Origin: CAWFLT01 sp963816795
Lineage (GTDB): Bacteria > Acidobacteriota > Vicinamibacteria > Vicinamibacterales > SCN-69-37
Reading direction: 5' to 3'
Assembly (NCBI GenBank): GCA_963816795.1
Contig: CAWFLT010000012.1
Location: 1-64,000, forward strand
Length of the DNA: 64,000 bases
Shown here: positions 46,388-55,336 of the stretch, piece after piece
How positions within the stretch are numbered: position 1 is the first letter of the stretch
Layout of the letters: each line of letters starts with the position of its first letter
The notes under the pieces: model-generated
What the model saw: only the letters and a program-made list of their open reading frames with translations
Databases searched by the model: none
Told to the model about the DNA's origin: nothing
Position numbers and translations under genes: made by a program

Positions 46388-46955
46388 CGGCGCGGTCGCC
46401 GACCGGGTGCCCGCGTAATCAGGCCCACAGGCAGACCGGCGCGCCGGCGAAGGCGCTCCTCGACCCTGCCCATCTCCCCCTGGTCGGTTTCGTGATCGTA
46501 CCCCAAGAGGTGCAAAAGCCCATGAAGGGCCAGAATCCGGAGTTCAACCTGGACCGAATGCCGCTCCGCCCGCGCCTGGCGGCGAGCCACCCCGAGGGCA
46601 ATGGCCAGGTCGCCCAGGGGGCGCGGCGCGCCCCGGGCCCAGGGCCGGCCGGGGCCCTGCTTAGCCCTTTGGGCCCCGGAACTTCGAACTTCGAAGTTCG
46701 AACTTCGAAGTTTCGTTCCCGCGCGAGCGGGAACGAGAGCACGTCCGTCGCGTAGTCGTGGCCAAGGAACTGCCGATTGAGGCGGCGCATGGCGGCATCG
46801 CCGATGAGCGCAATGGTGACGTGGCCGTCAGCGCCGGCGGGAGCCGCGGCGGCAAGGAACCGGCCCAGCGCGCGCGATGGCACCGGCCGGCCACGCCCGT
46901 CGGTGACGGTGACCACCAGCCCGCGGCGAGGACGGCGTCTCTTGACCGCCGTCAT
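46384..46955 (-). CDS. ybeY: Endoribonuclease YbeY with internal repeat insertion and frameshift
   Basis: YbeY is the metal-dependent endoribonuclease for 16S rRNA maturation and ribosome quality control. ATG 46955 overlaps the phoH stop. The first half shows MRRLNRQFLGHDYATDVLSF. After SFPLARER come residues encoded by a palindromic repeat (NFEVRTSKFEVPGPKG and a Pro/Gly/Arg stretch). In the next frame the true continuation is LGDLAIALGVARRQARAERH and SVQVELRILALHGLLHLLGY followed by DHETDQGEM, carrying the zinc motif HGLLHLLGYDH. The insert lengthens the loop before the LGD strand by about 25 residues and a one-base shift remains near 46620. Confidence 0.85.
46634..46725. repeat. Palindromic repeat inserted in ybeY
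   Basis: GAACTTCGAA near 46680 and its complements follow one another (ACTTCGAACTTCGAAGTTCG at 46681-46700), then GGGCCCAGGGCCGGCC-type palindromes nearer 46640. On the coding strand this gives the peptide NFEVRTSKFEV and a GC-rich low-complexity stretch. The position is exactly between two conserved YbeY strands, so the element sits inside an otherwise conserved gene. Confidence 0.7.
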
Positions 46956-47920
46956 GCGCCGGGCTTGGCGGTGTAGGCCTCGTACGCCTTGACGATCCGT
47001 TGGACGAGCACGTGGCGGACGACGTCCCGGTCGTCGAAATGGACGACGGCGATCCCCTCGATGCCCTTCACGACCTTGAGCGCCTCGATCAGACCGGACA
47101 TTCGGCCCGCGGGCAGGTCGATTTGCGTGATGTCGCCGGTGACGACCGCCTTCGATCCAAAACCGAGGCGGGTCAGGAACATCTTCATCTGCTCAGAGGT
47201 CGTGTTCTGCGCTTCGTCGAGAATCACGAACGCGTCGTTCAGCGTGCGGCCGCGCATGAAGGCGATGGGGGCCACCTCGATCACGTTGCGTTCGATCAAC
47301 CGTTCGACCCGTTCGGCGTCGAGCATGTCGTAGAGCGCGTCGTACAGCGGCCGCAAGTACGGGTTGACCTTTTCCTGGAGGTCTCCGGGAAGGAAACCCA
47401 GTTTCTCGCCGGCCTCGACCGCGGGGCGCGCGAGGATGATGCGCGTCACTCGCTTTGACAGCAGGTAGGCGACGGCCTGCGCCATCGCCAGATAGGTCTT
47501 GCCGGTCCCGGCCGGGCCAACGCCAAAAACGATGTCGTGCTGGTCGATCGCTTCGAGATAGCGGCGCTGCGTGATGCTCTTGGGCGTGACCTGCCGGCGT
47601 CCGGCCGGCCGCGCGCTGCCCTTCAGAAAGTATTCCTGCAGTTCGACGTTCGGATTCTGCAGCAGCAACTGCGCCGCCGTTTTCACGTCGCCGCGCGCGA
47701 AGCGATAGCCCTCGCGCAGCAGCGCCGCCAGTTGCTCGAAGACCCGCTCCGCGCGTCCGAGCGCGTCGGGTTCCCCTTCCATGACGAGGTCGTGCCCGCT
47801 CGTCTTGAGGGTGACGTTCAAGGCGGATTCGAGGCTGCGCAGGTTTTCGTCGAAGGGGCCGAACAGCGTCTCGAGGCCCTCATCGGGCAGGGCCATCCGG
47901 CGGATCGAAGACGCAGGCAT
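46952..47920 (-). CDS. phoH: PhoH-family ATPase
   Basis: A 322-residue cytoplasmic ATPase. ATG 47920 (PASSIRRMALPDEGLETLFG) is preferred over 47941. An N-terminal KH-like part is followed by the PhoH domain: VTPKSITQRRYLEAIDQHDI, Walker A GPAGTGKTYLAMAQAVAYLL, IILARPAVEAGEKLGFLPGD, Walker B AFVILDEAQNTTSEQMKMFL and KAVVTGDITQIDLP. The family is linked with RNA metabolism and almost always precedes ybeY, as here (ATGA overlap). The divergent or upstream gene is a ROK kinase 44 bp away on the same strand. Confidence 0.93.
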   Translation of the reverse strand: MPASSIRRMALPDEGLETLFGPFDENLRSLESALNVTLKTSGHDLVMEGEPDALGRAERVFEQLAALLREGYRFARGDVKTAAQLLLQNPNVELQEYFLKGSARPAGRRQVTPKSITQRRYLEAIDQHDIVFGVGPAGTGKTYLAMAQAVAYLLSKRVTRIILARPAVEAGEKLGFLPGDLQEKVNPYLRPLYDALYDMLDAERVERLIERNVIEVAPIAFMRGRTLNDAFVILDEAQNTTSEQMKMFLTRLGFGSKAVVTGDITQIDLPAGRMSGLIEALKVVKGIEGIAVVHFDDRDVVRHVLVQRIVKAYEAYTAKPGA

Positions 47921-47963
47921 TGAACGCTCCGAAAGTAGCACGAAACCGCCGGCCGTGCGACGG

Positions 47964-48890
47964 TCAGTCTGCCGGCCCGGACGACGCGGGCGTGGACGGC
48001 CAGAGCCGGGCGGCGCCGCGTACCCCGCTGGCGTCGCCGTGCCGGGCTGGACGCAGTACCGTGTCGACGCGATCGGAAAACACCCACTCTGTCCACAGCG
48101 CCGGCACGCGATCGTAGATGCCGTCGATCCGCGACAGCCCGCCGCCTGCCACGATGATGTCAGGATCGACGACGTTGATCACGGTGGCGAGCGCGCGCGC
48201 CAGGCGCGTGTACCAGGACTCGAGGACGTCGCTCGCCAGCACGTCGCCGTCACGTGCGAGCTCGACCACTTCTTCGCTCCGCAAGTCGCGGCCGCCGCGG
48301 CGCCGGAAGTCCGCCGCCAGTCCCGGCCCGGAGAGCCAGGTCTCGACGCAACCCGCCTTTCCGCAATAGCACGACGGCCCAGGTTGTTCCTCCGCAAGCG
48401 GCCAGGGCAACGGGTTATGTCCCCACTCACCGCCGATCGCGTTGGCACCTCGAATCACCCGGCCGCCAACCGCCAGACCGCCGCCCACACCCGTGCCCAG
48501 GATGATCGCGAACACCACCTCAGCACCGGCCGCCGCGCCATCGGCGCCTTCCGAGATCGCCAGGCAGTTCGCGTCGTTCGCCAGCCGCAGCGGGCGATCG
48601 AGCCGCCGTTCGAGATCGCGATGGAGGGCCCGGCCGTTGAGCCAGGTCGAGTTGGCGTTCTTCACCAGCCCGGTCGCGGGCGAGATCGCGCCGGGCATCC
48701 CGATGCCGACTGGCGGCCGCCCGGTGGCGACGCGGTCGCCTTCGTCGACGAGCATCGCGATGGCCTCGAGGGTGCCGTCGTAATCGTCGCGCGGCGTCGG
48801 CACTCGCCGCTCCCAGAGGACGCGGTCGTCGTCGCCGAGCGCGACGGCAGCGATCTTGGTGCCGCCGAGGTCGATGCCGAGACGAATCAT
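47964..48890 (-). CDS. ROK-family sugar kinase (glucokinase/fructokinase type)
   Basis: A 308-residue kinase. The ATP site is MIRLGIDLGGTKIAAVAL at the start, with PVGIGMPGAISP, LANDANCLAISEGADGAAAG (catalytic Asp in NDAN) and IILGTGVGGGLAVGGRVI. The ROK zinc motif appears as CYCGKAGCVETWLSGPGL after GGEWGHNPL. VDPDIIVAGGGLSR forms the second ATP segment. It phosphorylates glucose, fructose or an aminosugar; the specific sugar cannot be read. It lies 30 bp after the aspS stop on the same strand. Confidence 0.92.
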   Translation of the reverse strand: MIRLGIDLGGTKIAAVALGDDDRVLWERRVPTPRDDYDGTLEAIAMLVDEGDRVATGRPPVGIGMPGAISPATGLVKNANSTWLNGRALHRDLERRLDRPLRLANDANCLAISEGADGAAAGAEVVFAIILGTGVGGGLAVGGRVIRGANAIGGEWGHNPLPWPLAEEQPGPSCYCGKAGCVETWLSGPGLAADFRRRGGRDLRSEEVVELARDGDVLASDVLESWYTRLARALATVINVVDPDIIVAGGGLSRIDGIYDRVPALWTEWVFSDRVDTVLRPARHGDASGVRGAARLWPSTPASSGPAD

Positions 48891-48920
48891 CGGGCCCCGC
48901 GCCGGAATCTCACCGCCGCC

Positions 48921-50684
48921 CTACGATTCGCTCTTGATGCGCAGCTCACGGAGCTGCCGGGCGTCGACCGTCGACGGTGCGCCGGCCATGAGATCGACGG
49001 CCTGCGCCGTTTTGGGAAACGCGATGACTTCGCGAATCGACGTCTCGCCGCAGATGAGCGCGACGATGCGATCGAGACCGAAGGCGATGCCGCCGTGCGG
49101 CGGCGTGCCGTACTCGAGTGCGTCGAGGAAAAAGCCAAAGCGTGCGCGCGCCTCGTCGTCCGAAATGCCGAGCAGTCGAAAGACGTGGCGCTGCACATCG
49201 GCACGGTGAATCCGGATGCTCCCGCCGGCAATCTCGGAGCCATTCAGGGCAAGGTCATAGGCGCGCGCGCGGGCCTGGCCTGGAGCGGTCTCGAGCAGGG
49301 GCACGTCCTCGGGACGCGGCGACGTGAACGGATGGTGCATCGAGTCCCACCGCTTCTCGTCCGGGTTCCATTCGAAGAGCGGAAACTCGGTGACCCAGGC
49401 AAATCGGAAGTCGTCGGCCCGAAGGAGACCCGCCGTCCTGGCCACCTGCAGCCGGAGCCGGCCGAGCACATCGGCCACCGTCTTGGTACTGCCTCCCATG
49501 AAGAGCAGGAGGTCGCCGGTGCTGCCGCCGGCGAGCTCGAACGCGCGGCCGAGCCGATCGGCGCCCAGCAGTTTCAGCGCCGAGCTCTGGAGACCGCCCT
49601 CACCGTGGCGGGCCCAGGCGACCCGCCCACCAAGGGCGGTGCCGGCGGCCACGAGATCGTCGAGCTGTTTGCGCGACGACCCGCCGGCGCCAGCGACGAC
49701 GAAGCCGCGCATCGCGCGATCCGTCTCCGGCAGCTCAGTGAGGTAGTCGGGCAACCCACCCTCAAACGCCGGCAGCAGATCGGCGATCGGCATGCCAGGC
49801 CGGAGGTCGGGCTTGTCCGATCCGTACTTCAGCATCGCGTCGTCGTACGACAGGCGGGGGAACGGCGTCTCCACCGCGAATCCGGCGGCGCTGAACATCG
49901 CCTTGATGGCGCCTTCGACCACGCCGTACACCAGCTCTTCGGTCGCGAACGACATCTCGACGTCGATCTGCGTGAACTCGGGCTGCCGATCGGCGCGCAG
50001 ATCCTCGTCACGGAAGCACCGCGTAATCTGCATGTAGCGGTCCATCCCCGCAATCATCAGGATCTGTTTGAAGATCTGCGGAGACTGGGGCAACGCGAAG
50101 AACTCGCCAGGGTGCACACGGCTCGGGACGAGGTAGTCGCGCGCGCCTTCGGGTGTCGACCGGGTGAGGATTGGCGTCTCGATCTCGAGGAAGCCCTCGG
50201 CATCGAAGTACCGACGCGCTGCCAGAGCGACGTGGTGACGAATGGCGAAGTTGCGCTGCAACTCGGGCCGGCGCAGGTCGAGGTAGCGGTGACGCAGCCG
50301 TGTCTCTTCGGCGACGCCGGTGTCTTCGTTGATCGGGAACGGCGGCGTCCTGGCCTCGTTGAGAATCGCCACCCGATCGGCCACCAGCTCGACCTGCCCC
50401 GTCTGCACCTTGGGATTGATCGTCTCTGCCGAACGCGCGTCCACACGGCCTTCGACAGCCACCACGAACTCGGGACGGACACGTGCCGCCACGTCCGCCG
50501 CCGGGCTACCTGCCCGCACCACGACTTGAGTCAGCCCGTAGCGATCGCGCACATCAAAGAAGATCAGCCCCCCGAGATCGCGGACGCGATGGACCCAGCC
50601 GAGCAGGACCGCGGGACGCCCGACGTCCGTCTGGCGCAGCGCGCCACAGGTATGCGTTCGATAGGAAAACTCAGTCGTCGTCAT
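48921..50684 (-). CDS. aspS: Aspartate--tRNA ligase
   Basis: A 587-residue class IIb synthetase of bacterial type. The N-terminal OB anticodon domain shows VLLGWVHRVRDLGGLIFFDV and RYGLTQVV. The catalytic core has EIETPILTRSTPEGARDYLV, QSPQIFKQILMIAGMDRYMQ and CFRDEDLRADRQPEFTQIDV (motif 2). The GAD insert region follows, then RWDSMHHPFTSPRPEDVPL, GSEIAGGSIRIH and GIAFGLDRIVALICGE (motif 3). Whether it also charges tRNA-Asn cannot be judged; no gatCAB genes lie in the window. ATG 50684 overlaps the hisS stop. Confidence 0.96.
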   Translation of the reverse strand: MTTTEFSYRTHTCGALRQTDVGRPAVLLGWVHRVRDLGGLIFFDVRDRYGLTQVVVRAGSPAADVAARVRPEFVVAVEGRVDARSAETINPKVQTGQVELVADRVAILNEARTPPFPINEDTGVAEETRLRHRYLDLRRPELQRNFAIRHHVALAARRYFDAEGFLEIETPILTRSTPEGARDYLVPSRVHPGEFFALPQSPQIFKQILMIAGMDRYMQITRCFRDEDLRADRQPEFTQIDVEMSFATEELVYGVVEGAIKAMFSAAGFAVETPFPRLSYDDAMLKYGSDKPDLRPGMPIADLLPAFEGGLPDYLTELPETDRAMRGFVVAGAGGSSRKQLDDLVAAGTALGGRVAWARHGEGGLQSSALKLLGADRLGRAFELAGGSTGDLLLFMGGSTKTVADVLGRLRLQVARTAGLLRADDFRFAWVTEFPLFEWNPDEKRWDSMHHPFTSPRPEDVPLLETAPGQARARAYDLALNGSEIAGGSIRIHRADVQRHVFRLLGISDDEARARFGFFLDALEYGTPPHGGIAFGLDRIVALICGETSIREVIAFPKTAQAVDLMAGAPSTVDARQLRELRIKSES

Positions 50685-51940
50685 AAGGGTTGAGCCAGAA
50701 ACTGCCGTGCGGCCTCGACGGCGCCCGCGCGCGGCACCGCGTGTTGATCGCCGGTCTTCATGTCACGCACGGTCACTTCACCGCGGGCGAGCTCGTCGCC
50801 GCCCACGATCAGCGTCACTCGCGCGGCCAGCCGATCGGCGCGCTTCATCTGGGCCCGCACGCCGCGCGCCTCGAACTCCATCTGCGCCGGCAGCCCCGCC
50901 TGGCGCAGCTCGCGCAACAGGCGCAGGGCCTCCGCGCGGCCGTCCTCGCCAATGGCCGCCACGAAGGCCCGCGGCGTCACTTCGATCGGCGCGTCGGCCG
51001 GCAGGGCGAGCACCAGCCGCTCGAGACCGGCGGCAAAGCCGATGCCCGTGCGGTCCGGGCCCCCAAGGTCTTTGACGAGCCCGTCGTAGCGCCCGCCGCC
51101 GAGAAGCGCGTTCTGCGATCCGAGCGAGTGGCCCAGGATTTCGAACGTGGTCCGCGTGTAGTAGTCGAGCCCCCGCACCAGGCGGTGAGAAATCCGCCAC
51201 GGCAGGCTCCAGTCGGTCAACTGCCGCTGCACGGCAGAGAAATGCGTCGCGCACGATTCACACAGATAGTCGACGGAGTGCGGCAATCGATCGATGATCG
51301 GCTGGTCGGCCTCCACCTTGCAGTCGTAGATGCGCAGCGGGTTGGTCTTGGCCCGGCGCTGACAATCCTGACAAAGCTTCGGCAGATCGTCGCCGAGCGC
51401 GGCGAGGAGCGCCTCCTGGAATTTCGGCCGGCAGCCGGCGCAGCCGACCGAATTGATCACGAGCTCGCTGTCGGGAATTTGAAGCGCCGCAATCAGGCTC
51501 CACGCCAGATCGATCACTTCGGCGTCAGCCGCCGGGTCGCCGATACCGAAGACCTCGACGTCGAGCTGATGGAACTGGCGGTATCTGCCCTTCTGCGGCC
51601 GCTCGTACCGGAACATCGGCCCCATCATGTACAGTTTGGTGGCCGGCATGCTCTGCTCGAGGCCGTGTTCGATATACGCCCGCACGAGGCTGGGCGTCGC
51701 TTCCGGCCGCAACGTCACCCGCTCCCCGCCTTTGTCGGCGAAGCTGTACATCTCTTTCTGGACGATATCGGTGGTCTCGCCCGTCCCCTTGGCGAAGAGC
51801 TCCTCCCGCTCGATCACGGGAGTGCGCAGTTCGACGTACCCGAAACGCTCGCAGAGCTCGCGCGCCACGCGCTCGACGTGCTGCCATTTCTGGACGTCGC
51901 CCGGAAGAATGTCGTGCGTGCCGCGGATCGCGGGAATCAT
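50681..51940 (-). CDS. hisS: Histidine--tRNA ligase
   Basis: A 419-residue class II synthetase. It starts IPAIRGTHDILPGDVQKWQH; other blocks are RPEATPSLVRAYIEHGL, FRYERPQKGRYRQFHQLDVE (motif 2), the histidine loop LVRGLDYYTRTTFEIL and GGGRYDGLVKDLGGPDRTGI. A C-terminal anticodon domain follows (RAQMKRADRLAARVTLIVGG). The internal CAGCRPKFQEALLAALGD and CESCATHFSAVQ segments show a Cys-rich insertion often found in hisS. The four-base overlap with aspS makes a synthetase pair. Confidence 0.96.
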   Translation of the reverse strand: MIPAIRGTHDILPGDVQKWQHVERVARELCERFGYVELRTPVIEREELFAKGTGETTDIVQKEMYSFADKGGERVTLRPEATPSLVRAYIEHGLEQSMPATKLYMMGPMFRYERPQKGRYRQFHQLDVEVFGIGDPAADAEVIDLAWSLIAALQIPDSELVINSVGCAGCRPKFQEALLAALGDDLPKLCQDCQRRAKTNPLRIYDCKVEADQPIIDRLPHSVDYLCESCATHFSAVQRQLTDWSLPWRISHRLVRGLDYYTRTTFEILGHSLGSQNALLGGGRYDGLVKDLGGPDRTGIGFAAGLERLVLALPADAPIEVTPRAFVAAIGEDGRAEALRLLRELRQAGLPAQMEFEARGVRAQMKRADRLAARVTLIVGGDELARGEVTVRDMKTGDQHAVPRAGAVEAARQFLAQPL

Positions 51941-51993
51941 CGGTCTGACCTGGCCCCAGGCCCGGGGCCGGCGGCCCTAGGCGAACAACAACC

Positions 51994-52497
51994 TTACTCG
52001 TAGTCCTTCTTGTAGCGCACGTAATTCGCGGCCGACTCGAGGATGGACGCCACTTCCTCGTCGGTCAGCGGCCGCTTGACCCGGGCCGGACTGCCCATGA
52101 CGAGCGACCGTGGCGGAATCACCGCGCCCTCGGTAACCAGCGCACGGGCGGCGACGATCGTGTCGTCCCCGATCGTGGCGCCGTTCAGCACCGTCGCGCC
52201 CATGCCGATCAGCACGCGGTCCCCGATGGTGCAGCCGTGCACGATCGCCGCGTGGCCGACGGTCACGTCGTCGCCGATGACGGTCGGATGCGTGTCGTGC
52301 ATCACGTGGACGACGGTCCCGTCCTGCACATTGCTGCGCTGGCCGATGCGGATGCTGTTCACGTCGCCGCGAATGACCGCGTTCATCCAGACACTGCTGT
52401 GCGCGCCGATATGCACGTCGCCAATGACCTGGGCGCTCGCATCGACGTACGCCGATGGCTCGAGGACCGGCAGGCGGCCCCGGTGCGGGCGGAACAT
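51994..52497 (-). CDS. Gamma-carbonic-anhydrase-like hexapeptide-repeat protein
   Basis: A 167-residue left-handed beta-helix protein. ATG 52497 (FRPHRGRLPVLEPSAYVDAS) is preferred over the extension to 52524. Repeats of the type IGDVHIGAHSSVWMNAVIRG, RIGQRSNVQDGTVVHVMHD and VIGDDVTVGHAAIVHGCTIG carry three histidines that form the zinc site of the YrdA/PaaY group. GMGATVLNGATIGDDTIVAA and LVMGSPARVKRPLTDEE end the helix. It may hydrate CO2 or be a relative of unknown activity. It is followed by hisS 53 bp downstream, with a GC-rich palindromic stretch between. Confidence 0.9.
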   Translation of the reverse strand: MFRPHRGRLPVLEPSAYVDASAQVIGDVHIGAHSSVWMNAVIRGDVNSIRIGQRSNVQDGTVVHVMHDTHPTVIGDDVTVGHAAIVHGCTIGDRVLIGMGATVLNGATIGDDTIVAARALVTEGAVIPPRSLVMGSPARVKRPLTDEEVASILESAANYVRYKKDYE

Positions 52498-52539
52498 CCG
52501 ACAATTATATCGGCCAAGGGCCATCCGGCCCCGGCCGCG

Positions 52540-54170
52540 CTATTTGCGGACGGTCGGATACGCGATCCCCAGCTGTTCCATGTAGCTCTTGTACTTCGTG
52601 GGGTCGAAGTAGAGTTTCTTCATCTGGTCGCGATATTTGGCCATGATGTCGCGGTTCAGCTCGATGGCGGGGGTGTCCTGCGGCCGGATCAGCGCCTCGT
52701 ACTTCTGCTCCTTGGTCTGCACGTTGCGGAAGTACTCCCACGCCGCCGTCACGACCTCCGGTTTGAGCAGGATGTCGACAAGGGTCATCGCCTGGACCTT
52801 GGCGCCGGCGGTGACGCCCTTGTGCGAGAGCGGGGTCGCCATCGTGATGCCGCTCGACCAGTTGTGGCCGGGCAAGCCAGGCACGTTCGACGGATAGCGC
52901 AGCGTCACGGTCGGCACGTTCCAGGAGATGTCGCCGATGTCGTCAGAGCCGCCGCCGGTATTGGTGGCTTGATCGACCGGTCCCCCCAGGTTGTTCACGC
53001 GCAGCGGCATGCCCTGTTCGCGTACGGCCAGCTCTTTCTGAATGGCGCGCGCGAACACCTGATCGGCCTCGCTCCATTCCGGCATGCCCACCTTCTGGAT
53101 GTTCTCCTGCGTGACCTGCGCGATCGCGCGATTGAAGTGCTGCGGCCAGGCCGAGCCCAGCACCCGCGTCGGCAGCAGCGTCGTGTCGGTCATCATCGCG
53201 GCGCCGGCGGCGATCTTGTCGCCGGTGGCCCAGATCTCCTTGACGCCCGGATAGGTGACTTGCCGGAAGTAGTACCAGACCGACGCGGTCGGCGGCACGA
53301 CATTCGGTTGATCGCCGCCGCTGTTGATCACGTAGTGCGATCGATGCGACAGGGGCAGATGCTCGCGACGATAATTCCAGCCGACGTTCATCAGCTCGAC
53401 GGCGTCGAGCGCGCTGCGGCCGCGCCACGGGCTGCCCGCCGCGTGCGCGCTCTCGCCCTTGAACGCGTATTCCACGGAGACGAGTCCGGTGCCGCCGCCA
53501 TCGCCCCACGAGACCGACAGGTTCGAGCTGACGTGCGTGAAAAGGGCGACGTCCACGTCCTTGAACAGCCCGGCGCGAATGAAGTACGCCTTGGTGCCAA
53601 CGAGCTCTTCGGCGACGCCTGGCCAGATACGGATCGTCCCCGGAATCTTTTCGCGCTCCATGATCTTCTTGAGCACGATCGCGGCGGTGATGTTCACCGC
53701 CTGCCCGGAGTTGTGTCCTTCGCCATGCCCCGGCGCACCCTCGATGAGCGGAGCCCGATAGGCGACGCCCGGCTTCTGGGACGACTGCGGAATGCCGTCG
53801 ATGTCCGAGCCAAGCGCGATCACCGGCTTGCCGCTGCCCCACGTCGCCATGAACGCGGTCGGAATCCCAGCCACGCCCGTTTCGACGGTGAACCCGTGCT
53901 TGCGGAGAAGCGTGACGAGATAGTTGGACGTCTCGACTTCCTGAAAGCCCAGCTCGCCGTAGCTGAAGATCTGGTCGACCATCTGGGCCGAGAACTCCTT
54001 GAGCTTCTCGACCTCTGCCGCCACTTCGGTCTTGAGGGCCGTGACGCGGGCGCTGTCGGCGGGCAACGGGATCGGCGGCGTGGCGGTGGTGCGCCCCCGC
54101 CGCGGCCCTGAGTGAAGACGGTGACGCCGGCGATCAGGATACCCACCAAGCTCAAGCGAAGCGTTCTCAT
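52540..54170 (-). CDS. Exported M20-family amidohydrolase (AbgB-like), frameshift after the signal peptide
   Basis: ATG 54170 begins a signal peptide RTLRLSLVGILIAGVTVFTQ. At about 54095-54105, in a run of G/C, the frame shifts to the mature protein. M20 features are MVDQIFSYGELGFQEVETSN, IALGSDIDGIPQSSQKPG, the metal His in GAPGHGEGHNSGQAV, RIWPGVAEELVGTKAYFIRA and a dimerisation domain (VSVEYAFKGESAHAAGSPWR). The last metal-binding region includes GGGSDDIGDISWNVPTV and GLPGHNWSSGI. The closest characterised family is aminobenzoyl-glutamate utilisation protein B, so it likely cleaves an N-acyl amino acid amide. The 548-residue frame without the signal is the shifted version. Confidence 0.88.
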
Positions 54171-54225
54171 CGGAATCCTCGCGCACATTATAGGCGGGCG
54201 CGCCGTGATGCCATAATCACCGCAG

Positions 54226-55253
54226 ATGCCCGCTTCAGGACACGCTCGGCCGACCGCTCGGCAGCCTCCGGATTTCGGTCACCGACCGGTGCAATCTCCG
54301 CTGCCACTACTGCATGCCGGAGGACGAGTACCTGTGGCTGCCGCGCGAAGACGTCCTGACCTTCGAGGAACTTGGACGACTCGCGGATCTGTTCGGCGAA
54401 GTCGGGGTCGATCGGCTGCGGCTCACCGGCGGCGAACCGCTGCTGCGCCGGGACCTGCCATCGCTCGTCGCCCAGTTGGCCGCAAAGGACTGGGTGCGCG
54501 ATTTGGCCCTGACCACCAACGGCGTCCTGCTCGCGAGCGCGGCGGCGGACCTGAAGGCCGCGGGCCTGCACCGGGTGACGGTGAGCCTCGACACGCTGCA
54601 GGCGGACCGATTCAAGCGGCTGACGCGGCTCGACGCCCTCGACTGACGTCCTCGCCGGCATCGCCGCCGTGCGGCGCGCCGGGTTCCGCGACCTCAAGCT
54701 CGACACCGTCCTCATGCGCGGGGTCAACGACGACGAGGTCGACCGACCTCGTGGAGTTCGCGCGCGTCGCCGGCGCGGAAGTGCGGTTCATCGAGTACAT
54801 GGACGTCGGCGGCGCCACCGCCTGGCGGCCCGAGACGGTCGTCTCGCGCGGCCGAACTGCTGGCCCGGTTGACCGATCGGTACGGCCCGCTGCAGCCTGT
54901 CGACGAGCGATCGTCGGCGCCAGCCGCCCGCTTCCGGCTGCCCGACGGCCTCACCGTCGGCATCATCTCGTCGACGACCGCAGCCGTTCTGCCGCACGTG
55001 CGATCGCGCGCGCCTCACCGCTGACGGCGTGCTCCTGCTGTGCCTCTACGCACAACACGGCACCGATCTGCGCCGTCCATTGCGCGCCGGGGCGTCACAC
55101 GAGACGATGTCGAACCTGATCCGCGCCGTGTGGGAGGGCCGCGCCGACCGCGGCGCCGAAGAACGCCGCACCGTCCGCGATCGCGGCGCCTACATTCCCC
55201 TGAGCGTCCTCCGCAAAGACGCGCACCTGGAGATGCACACGCGGGGGGGATGA
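54226..55253 (+). pseudogene. moaA: GTP 3',8-cyclase MoaA, five frameshifts
   Basis: MoaA starts molybdenum cofactor synthesis from GTP. Pieces in successive frames give one protein in order: LGRPLGSLRISVTDRC and the radical-SAM cluster CNLRCHYC near 54290-54313; RLRLTGGEPLLRRDLPSLVA and LTTNGVLLASAAADLKAAGL; LHRVTVSLDTLQADRFKRLT; KLDTVLMRGVNDDEV; VEFARVAGAEVRFIEYMDVG; LLARLTDRYGPLQPVDE; and the C-terminal cluster CRTCDRARLTADGVLLLC and LRKDAHLEMHTRGG ending at TGA 55251-55253. Shifts lie after the ATG (54226-54239) and near 54643, 54740, 54845 and 54980. Five shifts in 1 kb is the densest in the window. It may be real decay, or the local read quality was poor. No other moa gene is nearby. 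Confidence 0.8.
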
Positions 55254-55256
55254 CAG

Positions 55257-55336
55257 CAATGGGGCAATGAGGCAATGCGTGAATGGGGCAATGAAGTTCA
55301 TTCCCCACTGCGTCATTGCCCCGATTGGCTCATTGC
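55257..55336. repeat. Inverted repeat between moaA and a serine hydrolase
   Basis: GGGGCAATGAGGCAATG and AATGGGGCAATGAAG on the left face TTCATTCCCC and TCATTGCCCC on the right, giving an imperfect stem of roughly 30 bases. It sits in the convergent gap and can act as a bidirectional terminator. The right arm runs into the last codons of the serine hydrolase. Confidence 0.55.

Noticed and set aside
47781..50693. 970-residue plus-strand frame
   Set aside because: It is antisense to phoH, the ROK kinase and aspS, which have intact family motifs. Its composition is Arg/Ala/Asp-rich with no domain.
51941..51993. Riboswitch or T-box before hisS
   Set aside because: The leader of only 53 bases holds a GC palindrome but no T-box or other known regulatory motif.
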